DNA of 9,031 nucleotides. Origin: Terriglobia bacterium (GTDB lineage: Bacteria; Acidobacteriota; Terriglobia; UBA7540). The stretch lies in contig JALHUF010000310.1 of assembly GCA_022866195.1 (NCBI GenBank), positions 1-9,031 of the forward strand, given 5' to 3'. Each line of letters opens with the position of its first letter. Position 1 is the first letter of the stretch. Shown here piece by piece: positions 1-5,799 of this stretch. The position numbers and the translations under genes are program-made. The notes below the pieces were generated by a model that was given only the letters and a program-made list of their open reading frames with translations, did not search any database and was not told the origin of the DNA.

Positions 1-11
1 ATGGAGGGGCA

Positions 12-1010
12 ATGGAACTGCGCAGAGACCCCATAACTCAGAGCTGGGTAATCCAGGAAGAGGGGGAGGGCCCCTGGCCGCAGGTGGCGGGATGCCCCTT
101 ATGTCCGGGCCAGGAAGCTCTTACTCCGCGCACTCTTTACGTGCATCCTTACGGCACTGCGGAGTGGCAAGTTCGGGTGATTCCTCACCCCCGGCCCATC
201 TACCGCATTGAAGGCGACGCCCAGCGACGCGGCGAGGGCCTCTACGACAAGATGCGCAGCCTCGGAGCGCACGAGATTGTGATTGAGCACCGGAACCACA
301 ACCTGCCGCTCTCCCAGCAGAGCGACGAGCACGTGGCGCAGGTTTTGCGCGCCTGCACTTCCCGCGTGGCAGACTTGAAGCGCGACCGGCGTTTCCGCTA
401 TGTCACGTTATTTCGCAATCAAGGCACGGCGGCCGGCCAGGACCTGGAGCACCCCCACTCGCAGATTACGGCGACGCCTTTCATCCCCCGCCGGGTGGGG
501 TATGAGCTGCGCTCCGCGCAGCGCTACTATGAATTGAAAGAGCGCTGCCTGGTCTGCGACATTCTAAAGCAGGAGTTGATGCAGCAGGTGCGCACGGTGG
601 AGTGGGACGACCAGTTCGTGGCCTTCTGCCCCTTCGCCTCCCGCGTGCCTTACGAAACCTGGGTCCTGCCTTCCCAGCACCACTGCGCCTTCGAGGAAGA
701 TGTAGTCCAGTGGGAACGCCAGGTCCACTGTGCTCGTTTCCTGCGGTCCATACTCCGCCGCCTGGAATCGGTGGCTTCCTCCTACCACTTGGTGCTCCAC
801 ACCGCCCCGAATGTGAATGCCAAGTTCGAAAGGAGCGGGAACTGGCGGACGATAACCGAAGACTATCACTGGCATTTTGAGATCCTGCCGGTCATCACGA
901 CCAAATCCAAGTCGTACAGTTTGAAAGAGGTCTATTACAACTCCCTGGCGCCGGAGACCGCCGCAGAGGAATTGCGCAAGGCGGGCGTGGAAGCGGCAGT
1001 GAAGGGGTAA
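12..1010 (+). CDS. galT: Galactose-1-phosphate uridylyltransferase (GalT/HIT superfamily)
   Basis: A 332-residue protein of the GalT branch of the HIT superfamily. The usual reaction moves UMP between UDP-glucose and galactose 1-phosphate through a uridylyl-histidine intermediate (cytoplasm, Leloir pathway). Seen: CPLC at 28-31 and His96 in EHRNHNL, matching the zinc ligands of the family; the active-site motif HPHSQ at 147-151, with His149 the expected nucleophile; and DYHWHFEILP at 284-293, the conserved C-terminal histidine pair. A second CxxC lies at 179-182. The length is normal for the compact bacterial form. The ATG at 12 is preceded by GGAG at 3-6 with 5-nt spacing; the frame stays open to the window edge, so a longer N-terminus cannot be excluded. 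It converges on the next gene. HPHSQ is shared with related ADP-glucose phosphorylases, so the substrate is inferred. Confidence 0.88.
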   Translation: MELRRDPITQSWVIQEEGEGPWPQVAGCPLCPGQEALTPRTLYVHPYGTAEWQVRVIPHPRPIYRIEGDAQRRGEGLYDKMRSLGAHEIVIEHRNHNLPLSQQSDEHVAQVLRACTSRVADLKRDRRFRYVTLFRNQGTAAGQDLEHPHSQITATPFIPRRVGYELRSAQRYYELKERCLVCDILKQELMQQVRTVEWDDQFVAFCPFASRVPYETWVLPSQHHCAFEEDVVQWERQVHCARFLRSILRRLESVASSYHLVLHTAPNVNAKFERSGNWRTITEDYHWHFEILPVITTKSKSYSLKEVYYNSLAPETAAEELRKAGVEAAVKG

Positions 1011-1033
1011 TACCACCTTGCGGGGAGTGGGGC

Positions 1034-1049
1034 GCCGGCGAGCGCCGGC
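1034..1049. terminator. GC hairpin between convergent genes, possible bidirectional terminator
   Basis: The 39-nt gap between two converging stop codons holds gccggc-gagc-gccggc, a 6-bp perfect stem with a 4-nt loop. It starts 24 nt after the galT stop and abuts the stop of the minus-strand gene. Neither side has a proper T run, so it is at best a weak or Rho-assisted terminator. Position is the main argument. Confidence 0.35.
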
Positions 1050-1619
1050 TTAGCGGCGCGGACGTGTCGCTCGGCGGGCGGGGGCTTGTCGCACCTGGGG
1101 CCGCAGGTCCGTCCCGTCCTCGACAACTGATTTGAGATTTCGCAGGTAGAAGGTCCAGGTCTTGACCGCCTCCTCCTGCGCGGCGCTGGAAGCGAAGCCG
1201 CTGTGCGTGAGTTCCACCACGGTTTCCGCGCCCTGAGAAACGACCTTGAAGCGCACATTTGTCTCGAAAGCCTCGCCGGGCGGCAGCCAGGTGTAGGCCA
1301 ACGTATTGCCGCGGACGAATTCGGTCACCACGCCGCTCCAAACCCCCCCTTTATCCTTCCAGCGAAAGTGATACCTGCCGCCCAGTTGGGGTTCCATGAT
1401 GGCCTGGTCTGGGAACCACTCGGCCAGCTTGGCGGGAATCGACAGATACTCGAAGACGCCCACCGTATCGCTCGCAATCGTAACGCGCAGGGTGGCGGAG
1501 CGCATTACCGTCACCGGACCTGTATCCTCGGGCTGGGCGGGACGCCGGGCCCGCTGGGCCGCTGCGCACACACCCCCGAGCAACACCAGGATCATCACCG
1601 TCGTCACACAGGTCTTCAT
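1050..1619 (-). CDS. Exported SRPBCC / AHSA1-like protein
   Basis: A 189-residue protein when started at the ATG at 1619. That start gives a clear signal peptide (MKT, then hydrophobic VTTVMILVLLGGV, then CAAA-Q as a likely signal peptidase I site near residue 21). A GGGAGG-like ribosome site (1631-1637) lies about 12 nt upstream. A TTG at 1700 is in frame but would bury the signal. The mature part matches the AHSA1-type SRPBCC pattern: an IPAKLAEWF segment at 61-69, GGRYHFRW at 80-87, LAYTW at 107-111, TVVELTHSGF at 133-142, then W155 and a C-terminal helix. These folds bind hydrophobic ligands in a deep cavity; most family members are cytoplasmic, so an exported one is less usual. The tail is Arg/Pro rich. 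V before the Cys argues against a lipobox. Ligand and role are unknown. Confidence 0.8.
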   Translation of the reverse strand: MKTCVTTVMILVLLGGVCAAAQRARRPAQPEDTGPVTVMRSATLRVTIASDTVGVFEYLSIPAKLAEWFPDQAIMEPQLGGRYHFRWKDKGGVWSGVVTEFVRGNTLAYTWLPPGEAFETNVRFKVVSQGAETVVELTHSGFASSAAQEEAVKTWTFYLRNLKSVVEDGTDLRPQVRQAPARRATRPRR

Positions 1620-1739
1620 CGTTTTATGGAACCTCCCGAAATCTCTGCGGTACGGACGAGGACAGGGGCGGCGGTTCACTCCGGTTGGCCGGGGTGGCAA
1701 GCAACCGCTCTGCCCCGCGCCAGCCCGCGCGGCACGATT

Positions 1740-1966
1740 CTAGGTCAGGCTGAAGCCGCGCGCAATACCTTCGAGCACGCCGGAGAAACGTGCCTCGGGT
1801 CGCTATACCCAGCGGTCAAACCACTGCACCATCCGCTGCTGCGCCGCCGCGATTTCTTCCTGCGACTGGCCGCGTGGATTCGCCACAACCGCCCGCCCGG
1901 GGCGGCGGCCACGCCGGTTGCACCCAGCGCCCGAAGGAGGTCACGACGCGTAAGAGGATGCGGCAT
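1740..1966 (-). pseudogene. Broken small gene with twin-arginine-like signal
   Basis: The ATG at 1966 has an excellent ribosome site (AGGAG at 1974-1978, 7-nt spacing) and encodes a Tat-like signal, TRRDLLRALGATGVAAA at residues 6-22. After about residue 25 the frame turns into low-quality Arg/Ser-rich sequence and ends at 1745. In the frame entered if one base is missing within about 1889-1905 (a run of C and G), protein-like sequence resumes with EEIAAAQQ and RMVQWFDRWV, meets an amber codon at 1803-1805, and continues in the same frame as RFSGVLEGIARGFSLT to a second amber at 1740-1742. One frameshift and one stop therefore break an otherwise continuous reading of about 75 codons. The short amphipathic tail could come from an NTF2/SnoaL-like or hydrolase-type protein, but I do not recognise the family. 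A sequencing or assembly error is possible for the frameshift. Confidence 0.5.
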
Positions 1967-1973
1967 AGGGGAA

Positions 1974-1978
1974 CTCCT
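1974..1978 (-). promoter_or_regulatory. Ribosome binding site of the Tat-signal frame
   Basis: Read on the minus strand this is AGGAG, 7 nt before the ATG at 1966. It supports 1966 as a genuine translation start even though the downstream frame is broken. Confidence 0.55.
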
Positions 1979-1995
1979 GCTCCAGGATTGCTTCC

Positions 1996-2085
1996 AGGGG
2001 AAGGATTATGTCACTTGTGGCAAGTTCTTGCGCGGCGAGGTTCACTCGCCGCGCACACTCCCAGGCACCCCCGAGGGGAAGGATT
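1996..2085. repeat. 12-bp direct repeat flanking a hairpin
   Basis: The 12-mer aggggaaggatt occurs at 1996-2007 and again at 2074-2085, 78 nt apart, in the spacer between the DUF4097 gene and the Tat-signal frame. The pair brackets the strong inverted repeat at 2029-2055. It could be a duplication footprint or a chance repeat; no transposase or larger element lies between the copies. Confidence 0.4.
2029..2055 (-). terminator. Strong stem-loop downstream of the DUF4097 gene
   Basis: tgcgcggcgag-gttca-ctcgccgcgca is a perfect 11-bp stem with a 5-nt loop. It begins about 60 nt after the DUF4097 stop in the direction of transcription, a good place for the end of the efflux operon. No U tract follows on either strand, so it is not a textbook intrinsic terminator. 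It could instead be an mRNA 3-prime stabiliser or a repeat-type palindrome. Confidence 0.45.
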
Positions 2086-2115
2086 CAGCAGAGAGAATGC
2101 TTAGCCGCCGCGGGG

Positions 2116-3108
2116 CTACTCGATGTGGATATCACCCGAGCCGGTGCTGACTTCCACCAGGACGCCGCCGCCCCGCACCTTGCCCCGCAGCTCGTGGCGG
2201 CTGAGCTTGCCCTGAACGGTAATCTCATGGCTCGTGGAGACTTCCCCGGAGCCCGTCCCGGCATGGAGGTCGAAAGCCGCCTGGGCGGGCAACCGCAAGG
2301 TGATGTTGCCGGAGCCGGCGTCCAGCTTCCACGGGCCGCTGGGCTGGCCGTCGGCCGTCAGGTTGCCGCTGCCCGTATGGGCGCGCAGGGAACCTTGCAC
2401 GCCGCTGATGTCGGCGTTCCCGGAGCCGGTCTCGATCGTGACGGGCCCGGCCGCCGTCTGCTCCAGCCGCACATCGCCGCTGCCCGTCGTGCCCACAAAG
2501 CCGCCGTCCACACCGGTAGCGCGGATATTCCCGCTGCCGGTTTCCGCGTAGACTTGGGCCTTGACGGCATCAAGCTGGATATCTCCAGAGCCCGTCTGCG
2601 CCCGCACCACATCCCCGACCCTGGAAACCTTCACATTGCCGGAGCCGGTATCAGCTTTCACGGGCCCGCGCACACCGATGATCGACTGGTCGCCCGAGCC
2701 GGTGTCGGAGGTGACCCGCGTCTCCACGGGGACCACGAGTTCGTAACTGATCGAAACGTGGCGGCGCAGCGCCGGATCCTCGATGTGCCCGATGCGGATA
2801 CTGTTGCCGGTCTGTTCGATGGGCGGATTCGACTCCAGGGCACGCACCCGGCGTTCGGCTTCCTCCGCGCTGAGGTGCCAGTTGCCGTTCACCCGGATGA
2901 GGCCGCGGACATGCACGCTCCCCGCCCCGCCGGTCTTGATATCGATGTTACCGGAGCCCGTGGTCACCGTGAGATCAACCGGGCCGGTCACCTTCAGCGC
3001 GCGCTCGAACGAGCCCTCAGCCGCGCGGGCGTAAGCGGCAACGGCCAGGGCCAGAGGCAGCACGAGGATGGCCAACGTCGCCGGAATCCAACGTAAACGA
3101 GTCTTCAT
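2116..3108 (-). CDS. Secreted DUF4097-family repeat protein
   Basis: A 330-residue protein with a signal peptide (KTRLR, a hydrophobic stretch at about 8-26, likely cleavage after ARA/A near 29-30) followed by a DUF4097-type (adhesin-like) region predicted to be all beta. The hallmark is TGSG followed by N, D or E. It starts at residues 50, 136, 154, 172, 190, 208, 227, 245, 285 and 322, with an AGSG variant at 264. From 136 to 208 the spacing is exactly 18 residues, then 18-21, as expected for stacked beta turns. A helical, charged insert (about 78-112) separates the first repeat from the array. Start: ATG at 3108 with AGGAGG at 3117-3122. Only 12 nt separate it from the upstream permease stop, so it is almost certainly co-transcribed with the transporter. 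The function is not established; an envelope or surface role is inferred. Confidence 0.85.
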   Translation of the reverse strand: MKTRLRWIPATLAILVLPLALAVAAYARAAEGSFERALKVTGPVDLTVTTGSGNIDIKTGGAGSVHVRGLIRVNGNWHLSAEEAERRVRALESNPPIEQTGNSIRIGHIEDPALRRHVSISYELVVPVETRVTSDTGSGDQSIIGVRGPVKADTGSGNVKVSRVGDVVRAQTGSGDIQLDAVKAQVYAETGSGNIRATGVDGGFVGTTGSGDVRLEQTAAGPVTIETGSGNADISGVQGSLRAHTGSGNLTADGQPSGPWKLDAGSGNITLRLPAQAAFDLHAGTGSGEVSTSHEITVQGKLSRHELRGKVRGGGVLVEVSTGSGDIHIE

Positions 3109-3116
3109 AGCGTTTT

Positions 3117-3122
3117 CCTCCT
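3117..3122 (-). promoter_or_regulatory. Ribosome binding site overlapping the upstream stop codon
   Basis: On the minus strand TAGGAGG joins the permease stop (TAG, 3121-3123) to a perfect AGGAGG, 8 nt before the DUF4097 ATG. The arrangement suggests translational coupling between permease and DUF4097 protein. Confidence 0.75.
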
Positions 3123-4374
3123 ATTCATAGCGAAGCGCCTCGACAGGGTTCAGCCTCGAAGCGCGCAGCGCCGGAACCGTGCCGCTGATCAATCCGACCA
3201 AGATCAGGATGACCGCCGAGACGAGGACCGTGGACGTCGAAATCGCCAGGTGAATATCACCCTTGCCTGAGGTGTCTTCATAAAGCGGACCGTAGAACGG
3301 CAACGTCCCGATGAGCGCGGAAAGCGCGTAGGCCACGCCCATCCCGAGGATCCCTCCCGCCAGGGTCAGCGCCAGGGCCTCGGAAAGGAACTGCGCCTGA
3401 ATGTGCCGCCGGCGCGCGCCCAGAGCGCGGCGGAGGCCGATTTCCCGGATGCGCTCGTCCACAGAGACCAGCATGATGTTCATCACCCCGACTCCGCCGA
3501 TGCCCAGGGTCAGGGCGCCGATAAACGTCAGCAGGACCTGAAGCCCGATGGTGATGCCGTCGATGATGGGGCGGAACTGTTCGCGGCCGAACATCATGAT
3601 GGCCCGCTCGTCGGTGGGCGAGAAACGTTGGCGCTTGGCCACTGCCGCCCGCACCTGCTGCATGGATTGCTTTTCGAATTGCGGGGCGATGGGCTCAAAA
3701 ACCAGCACGGAGGCGTAACGCGTGTTCCACAGGTCGCCGGCCGAGGAGTACGGTATCCAACACGATTCGTCGTCGCTCGTAAAGTAGTTGCTGTCCTGAA
3801 TCTTCCGATCCATCGTCCCGACGACGGTGAATCGAACCCCCGAAATCCGCACGGTCTCGCCGACCGCTTGACGTCCGCTGAAGAGTTTCTCCCGCAGCCG
3901 GGCGCCGAGGAAGACCACGCGACGCCGCTCCACTTCGTCTTCCGGGCTGAGCCAGCGCCCCTGGCTCGCCACCTCGTTGCGCATCCGACCGTACTCGGGG
4001 CAGACGCCGCGAATGGCGGTGTTCGCCATGCGGTTGCCATAGGAGATCGGGAGCCAGCGCACCGTCTCCATGCAGACGGTTTTCACCAGCGTGGCTTCCT
4101 GCTCCATGAGCTCCATGTCCTCTTTTTCGAATCGGACCTGCTTGCCGGCACGCTGGCCTCCGGCCTGCTCGCTGGTCTGCGCCGGCCAGCAGATGACGGC
4201 GCCTTTCCCAAATGCGTCGAATGCGGCCACGATGACGGAGCGCATGCCGGTGCCGTAGGCGATCAGTAACGCCACCGCGGCAATCCCCCAGACGATGCCC
4301 AGCATGGTGAGGAAGCTGCGCAGCTTGTTGCGCTTTAATGCGATCCAGGATTGGATCAGGATTTCTCTAAACAT
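3121..4374 (-). CDS. MacB/FtsX-type ABC transporter permease (second copy)
   Basis: A 417-residue permease with the MacB layout: TM1 at about 19-42 after NKLRSFLTMLGIVWG, a large extracytoplasmic domain at about 43-270, then three membrane segments (about 273-302, 326-356, 380-404). The cytoplasmic loop NIMLVSVDERIREIGLRRA (299-317) and the ending PVEALRYE are signatures of the FtsX/MacB family. No ATPase domain is fused, unlike classical MacB. The ATG at 4374 is chosen because it gives the family-like MFREIL start; a TTG at 4401 in the same frame adds 9 residues but has no ribosome site. The site before 4374 is weak (GGGA), so translation may be coupled to the upstream permease, 74 nt away. 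The outer domain has Cys at 62, 101, 125 and 205, so disulfides are possible. It is clearly paralogous to the neighbouring permease and likely pairs with it. Confidence 0.88.
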   Translation of the reverse strand: MFREILIQSWIALKRNKLRSFLTMLGIVWGIAAVALLIAYGTGMRSVIVAAFDAFGKGAVICWPAQTSEQAGGQRAGKQVRFEKEDMELMEQEATLVKTVCMETVRWLPISYGNRMANTAIRGVCPEYGRMRNEVASQGRWLSPEDEVERRRVVFLGARLREKLFSGRQAVGETVRISGVRFTVVGTMDRKIQDSNYFTSDDESCWIPYSSAGDLWNTRYASVLVFEPIAPQFEKQSMQQVRAAVAKRQRFSPTDERAIMMFGREQFRPIIDGITIGLQVLLTFIGALTLGIGGVGVMNIMLVSVDERIREIGLRRALGARRRHIQAQFLSEALALTLAGGILGMGVAYALSALIGTLPFYGPLYEDTSGKGDIHLAISTSTVLVSAVILILVGLISGTVPALRASRLNPVEALRYE

Positions 4375-4387
4375 CTGTTCCCGGTCC

Positions 4388-4427
4388 GTTCTCGGTCTCA
4401 AACCGATGCGCTCGAACCATTGAGAAC
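4388..4427 (-). other. Nested stem-loop just upstream of the second permease start
   Basis: Outer arms gttctc (4388-4393) and gagaac (4422-4427) enclose an inner tcggt-ctcaa-accga hairpin (4392-4406); inner and outer arms overlap by two bases, so they may be alternatives. It lies 13 nt before the ATG at 4374, between the two permease genes. A role in setting the relative yield of the two subunits is possible but unproven. Confidence 0.3.
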
Positions 4428-4448
4428 TGGCAGCTGAGTGTTGGCAAT

Positions 4449-5708
4449 TTATCCGCCTGGCTCATACCGCAGTGCCTCAATCGGGTCAATCACCGAAGCT
4501 CGGCGAGCAGGATACAGGGCCGAAAGCACCGCCACCGTGCTAAGAAGCAGGAATGAAAGAAAAGCCACCTTCCAAGTGGGCAGCAATCCGGCGAAGAATG
4601 GCGGCATGGGGATCAGGTTCACCAGCGCGCAAACTCCGTAAGCGATGCCGAGCCCTGCGCCGCCGCTCAGGAAGGCGACGATCAGGGTCTCGACGAAGAA
4701 CTGGCCGAGGATGGCACGCGAGCTGGCTCCCACCGCCTTGCGGACGCCGATTTCGCGGGTCCGCTCGCGCACCGCCACCAACATCACGTTCATCACCCCG
4801 ATGCCACCCAGGAAAAGCGAGGTCAGCCCCACGGCGCCCAGAAAATACTTCATGCTGTCAATGAGGACGTAGAAAGCTTTGGCATTTTCGACCGTGTCCC
4901 AGATGGGGGCTGCTTCCTTGTCGTTCGGGTCGAAGTTGTGGAGGCGGCCCAGCGCGCGGCGGACCTGGTACTTGCACGTCTCGTGTTCGGCGTAAGATTT
5001 CGGAGTTACCAGGAGGCGGTCGATATTGTGAGGCGTCGAGGGAGGTTTTTCGGGAAAGTCCCTCATGATTGCACTGAAAGGAATGAAAATCTTGTCGACA
5101 TCCCAGCCATCATAGCTGGAATTCTGATCCTTGCTTTCCATCACCCCGATCACGGTGTAGGGAATGCTGTTAATGTGAATCTGCTCGCCGACGGCTGGGC
5201 GGCCGGCGAAGAGCTGCTTTTTGATGTTGGTTCCCAGGAAGGCCACGCGTCGCCCCTTGGCCTGATCGTCCCAGTTATAAAATCGTCCTTCACCCACGCG
5301 GACGGAACGCATTTCCGCAAAGGGCGGCAACGAGCCGTTCACGGAAGGAGAACCGTTGTTGTACAGGCTGGTGACGGTCAGGTCGCCCCGCCCGAGCTCG
5401 GGAACCACGTCGCGGCAAGCGGACGCCTCCTCTTGGACGTGAAGGTAGTCGTCATCCTGCCAGCGCAGGTCGCGGCCGGCGCGCAATCCTCCCGCCTGCA
5501 AGCTGGTCCGTCCGCTGAATACGATCATGATGTCTTTGCCGAAGGTCTCCTGTTGCTTGACGATGCCGACTTTCAAGCCCTCGCCCGCCGCCACCATCAA
5601 CGTGATCGAGACGATGCCCCAGGCGATGCCGAACATGGTGAGGAACGTCCGGAGCTTGTTCGTCCAGAGGGTGCGCAGTGTGTCGAGCAGCAAATCCCGG
5701 AAAACCAT
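4449..5708 (-). CDS. MacB/FtsX-type ABC transporter permease (first copy)
   Basis: A 419-residue permease with the same layout as its neighbour. NKLRTFLTMFGIAWG leads into TM1 (about 20-42), the extracytoplasmic domain covers about 43-280, and three TMs follow (about 284-311, 337-366, 379-398). The coupling loop is NVMLVAVRERTREIGVRKA (307-325) and the end is DPIEALRYEPGG. QAGGLRAGRDLRW at 71-83 matches QAGGQRAGKQVRF in the other copy, showing duplication and divergence. No Walker A/B or ATPase domain is present. MacB-like proteins use ATP hydrolysis in the cytoplasm to drive periplasmic movements that push substrate through an adaptor and an outer-membrane channel; the substrate here is unknown. 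The ATG at 5708 has a GAAGGA site at 5719-5724, partly inside a palindrome. It lies 91 nt downstream of the adaptor gene. Confidence 0.88.
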   Translation of the reverse strand: MVFRDLLLDTLRTLWTNKLRTFLTMFGIAWGIVSITLMVAAGEGLKVGIVKQQETFGKDIMIVFSGRTSLQAGGLRAGRDLRWQDDDYLHVQEEASACRDVVPELGRGDLTVTSLYNNGSPSVNGSLPPFAEMRSVRVGEGRFYNWDDQAKGRRVAFLGTNIKKQLFAGRPAVGEQIHINSIPYTVIGVMESKDQNSSYDGWDVDKIFIPFSAIMRDFPEKPPSTPHNIDRLLVTPKSYAEHETCKYQVRRALGRLHNFDPNDKEAAPIWDTVENAKAFYVLIDSMKYFLGAVGLTSLFLGGIGVMNVMLVAVRERTREIGVRKAVGASSRAILGQFFVETLIVAFLSGGAGLGIAYGVCALVNLIPMPPFFAGLLPTWKVAFLSFLLLSTVAVLSALYPARRASVIDPIEALRYEPGG

Positions 5709-5719
5709 TGCAGCAGTTT

Positions 5720-5731
5720 CCTTCGCGAAGG
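5720..5731. repeat. Perfect 12-bp palindrome containing the permease ribosome site
   Basis: ccttcgcgaagg is its own reverse complement. On the minus strand its right half supplies AAGG, the core of the ribosome site of the gene starting at 5708. A 4-bp hairpin could partly hide this site; it might also be a protein-binding palindrome. Confidence 0.4.
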
Positions 5732-5734
5732 CCT

Positions 5735-5791
5735 TCAGCCGTCAGCGGTCAGCTTTCAGCTTCTGGCTGATTGCTGAGGGCTGATGGCTGA
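5735..5791. repeat. 57-nt imperfect hairpin of tcagc / gctga units
   Basis: The spacer between adaptor stop and permease start holds four tcagc pentamers (5735-5760), a 5-nt loop, then four gctga pentamers (5766-5791). Pairing the arms gives 26 positions: 21 Watson-Crick pairs, one G-T and four mismatches falling between the pentamers. There is no T tract. It looks like a repetitive intergenic palindrome or an mRNA processing/stability element, which could set different transcript levels for adaptor and permeases. A fragment sharing gctgagtg sits downstream of the first permease stop, at 4433-4440. Confidence 0.6.
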
Positions 5792-5799
5792 GTGCCCAA

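Noticed and set aside
1620..1739. N-terminal extension of the SRPBCC protein from the TTG at 1700
   Set aside because: It would place 27 Arg/Pro-rich residues before a good signal peptide; the ATG at 1619 with a GGGAGG site is better.
1203..2150. 315-codon plus-strand frame across the SRPBCC gene and spacer
   Set aside because: Composition is Arg/Ala/His-rich without domain signals, and it lies opposite a supported exported protein and the Tat-signal frame.
2136..2960. CRISPR-like or tandem DNA repeats (recurring ccggagccggt)
   Set aside because: The repeats are codons for TGSG in the DUF4097 protein, spaced by 54 nt or more with variable sequence between; no spacer-repeat structure.
2008..3096. 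Long open frame (362 codons) on the plus strand opposite the DUF4097 gene
   Set aside because: It is antisense to a clear family member with signal peptide and repeats. High GC and the TGSG codon pattern keep this frame open; it shows no domain and no good ribosome site.
3403..4269. 288-codon plus-strand frame opposite the second permease
   Set aside because: Antisense reading of a membrane protein with clear FtsX/MacB motifs; composition typical of a shadow frame.
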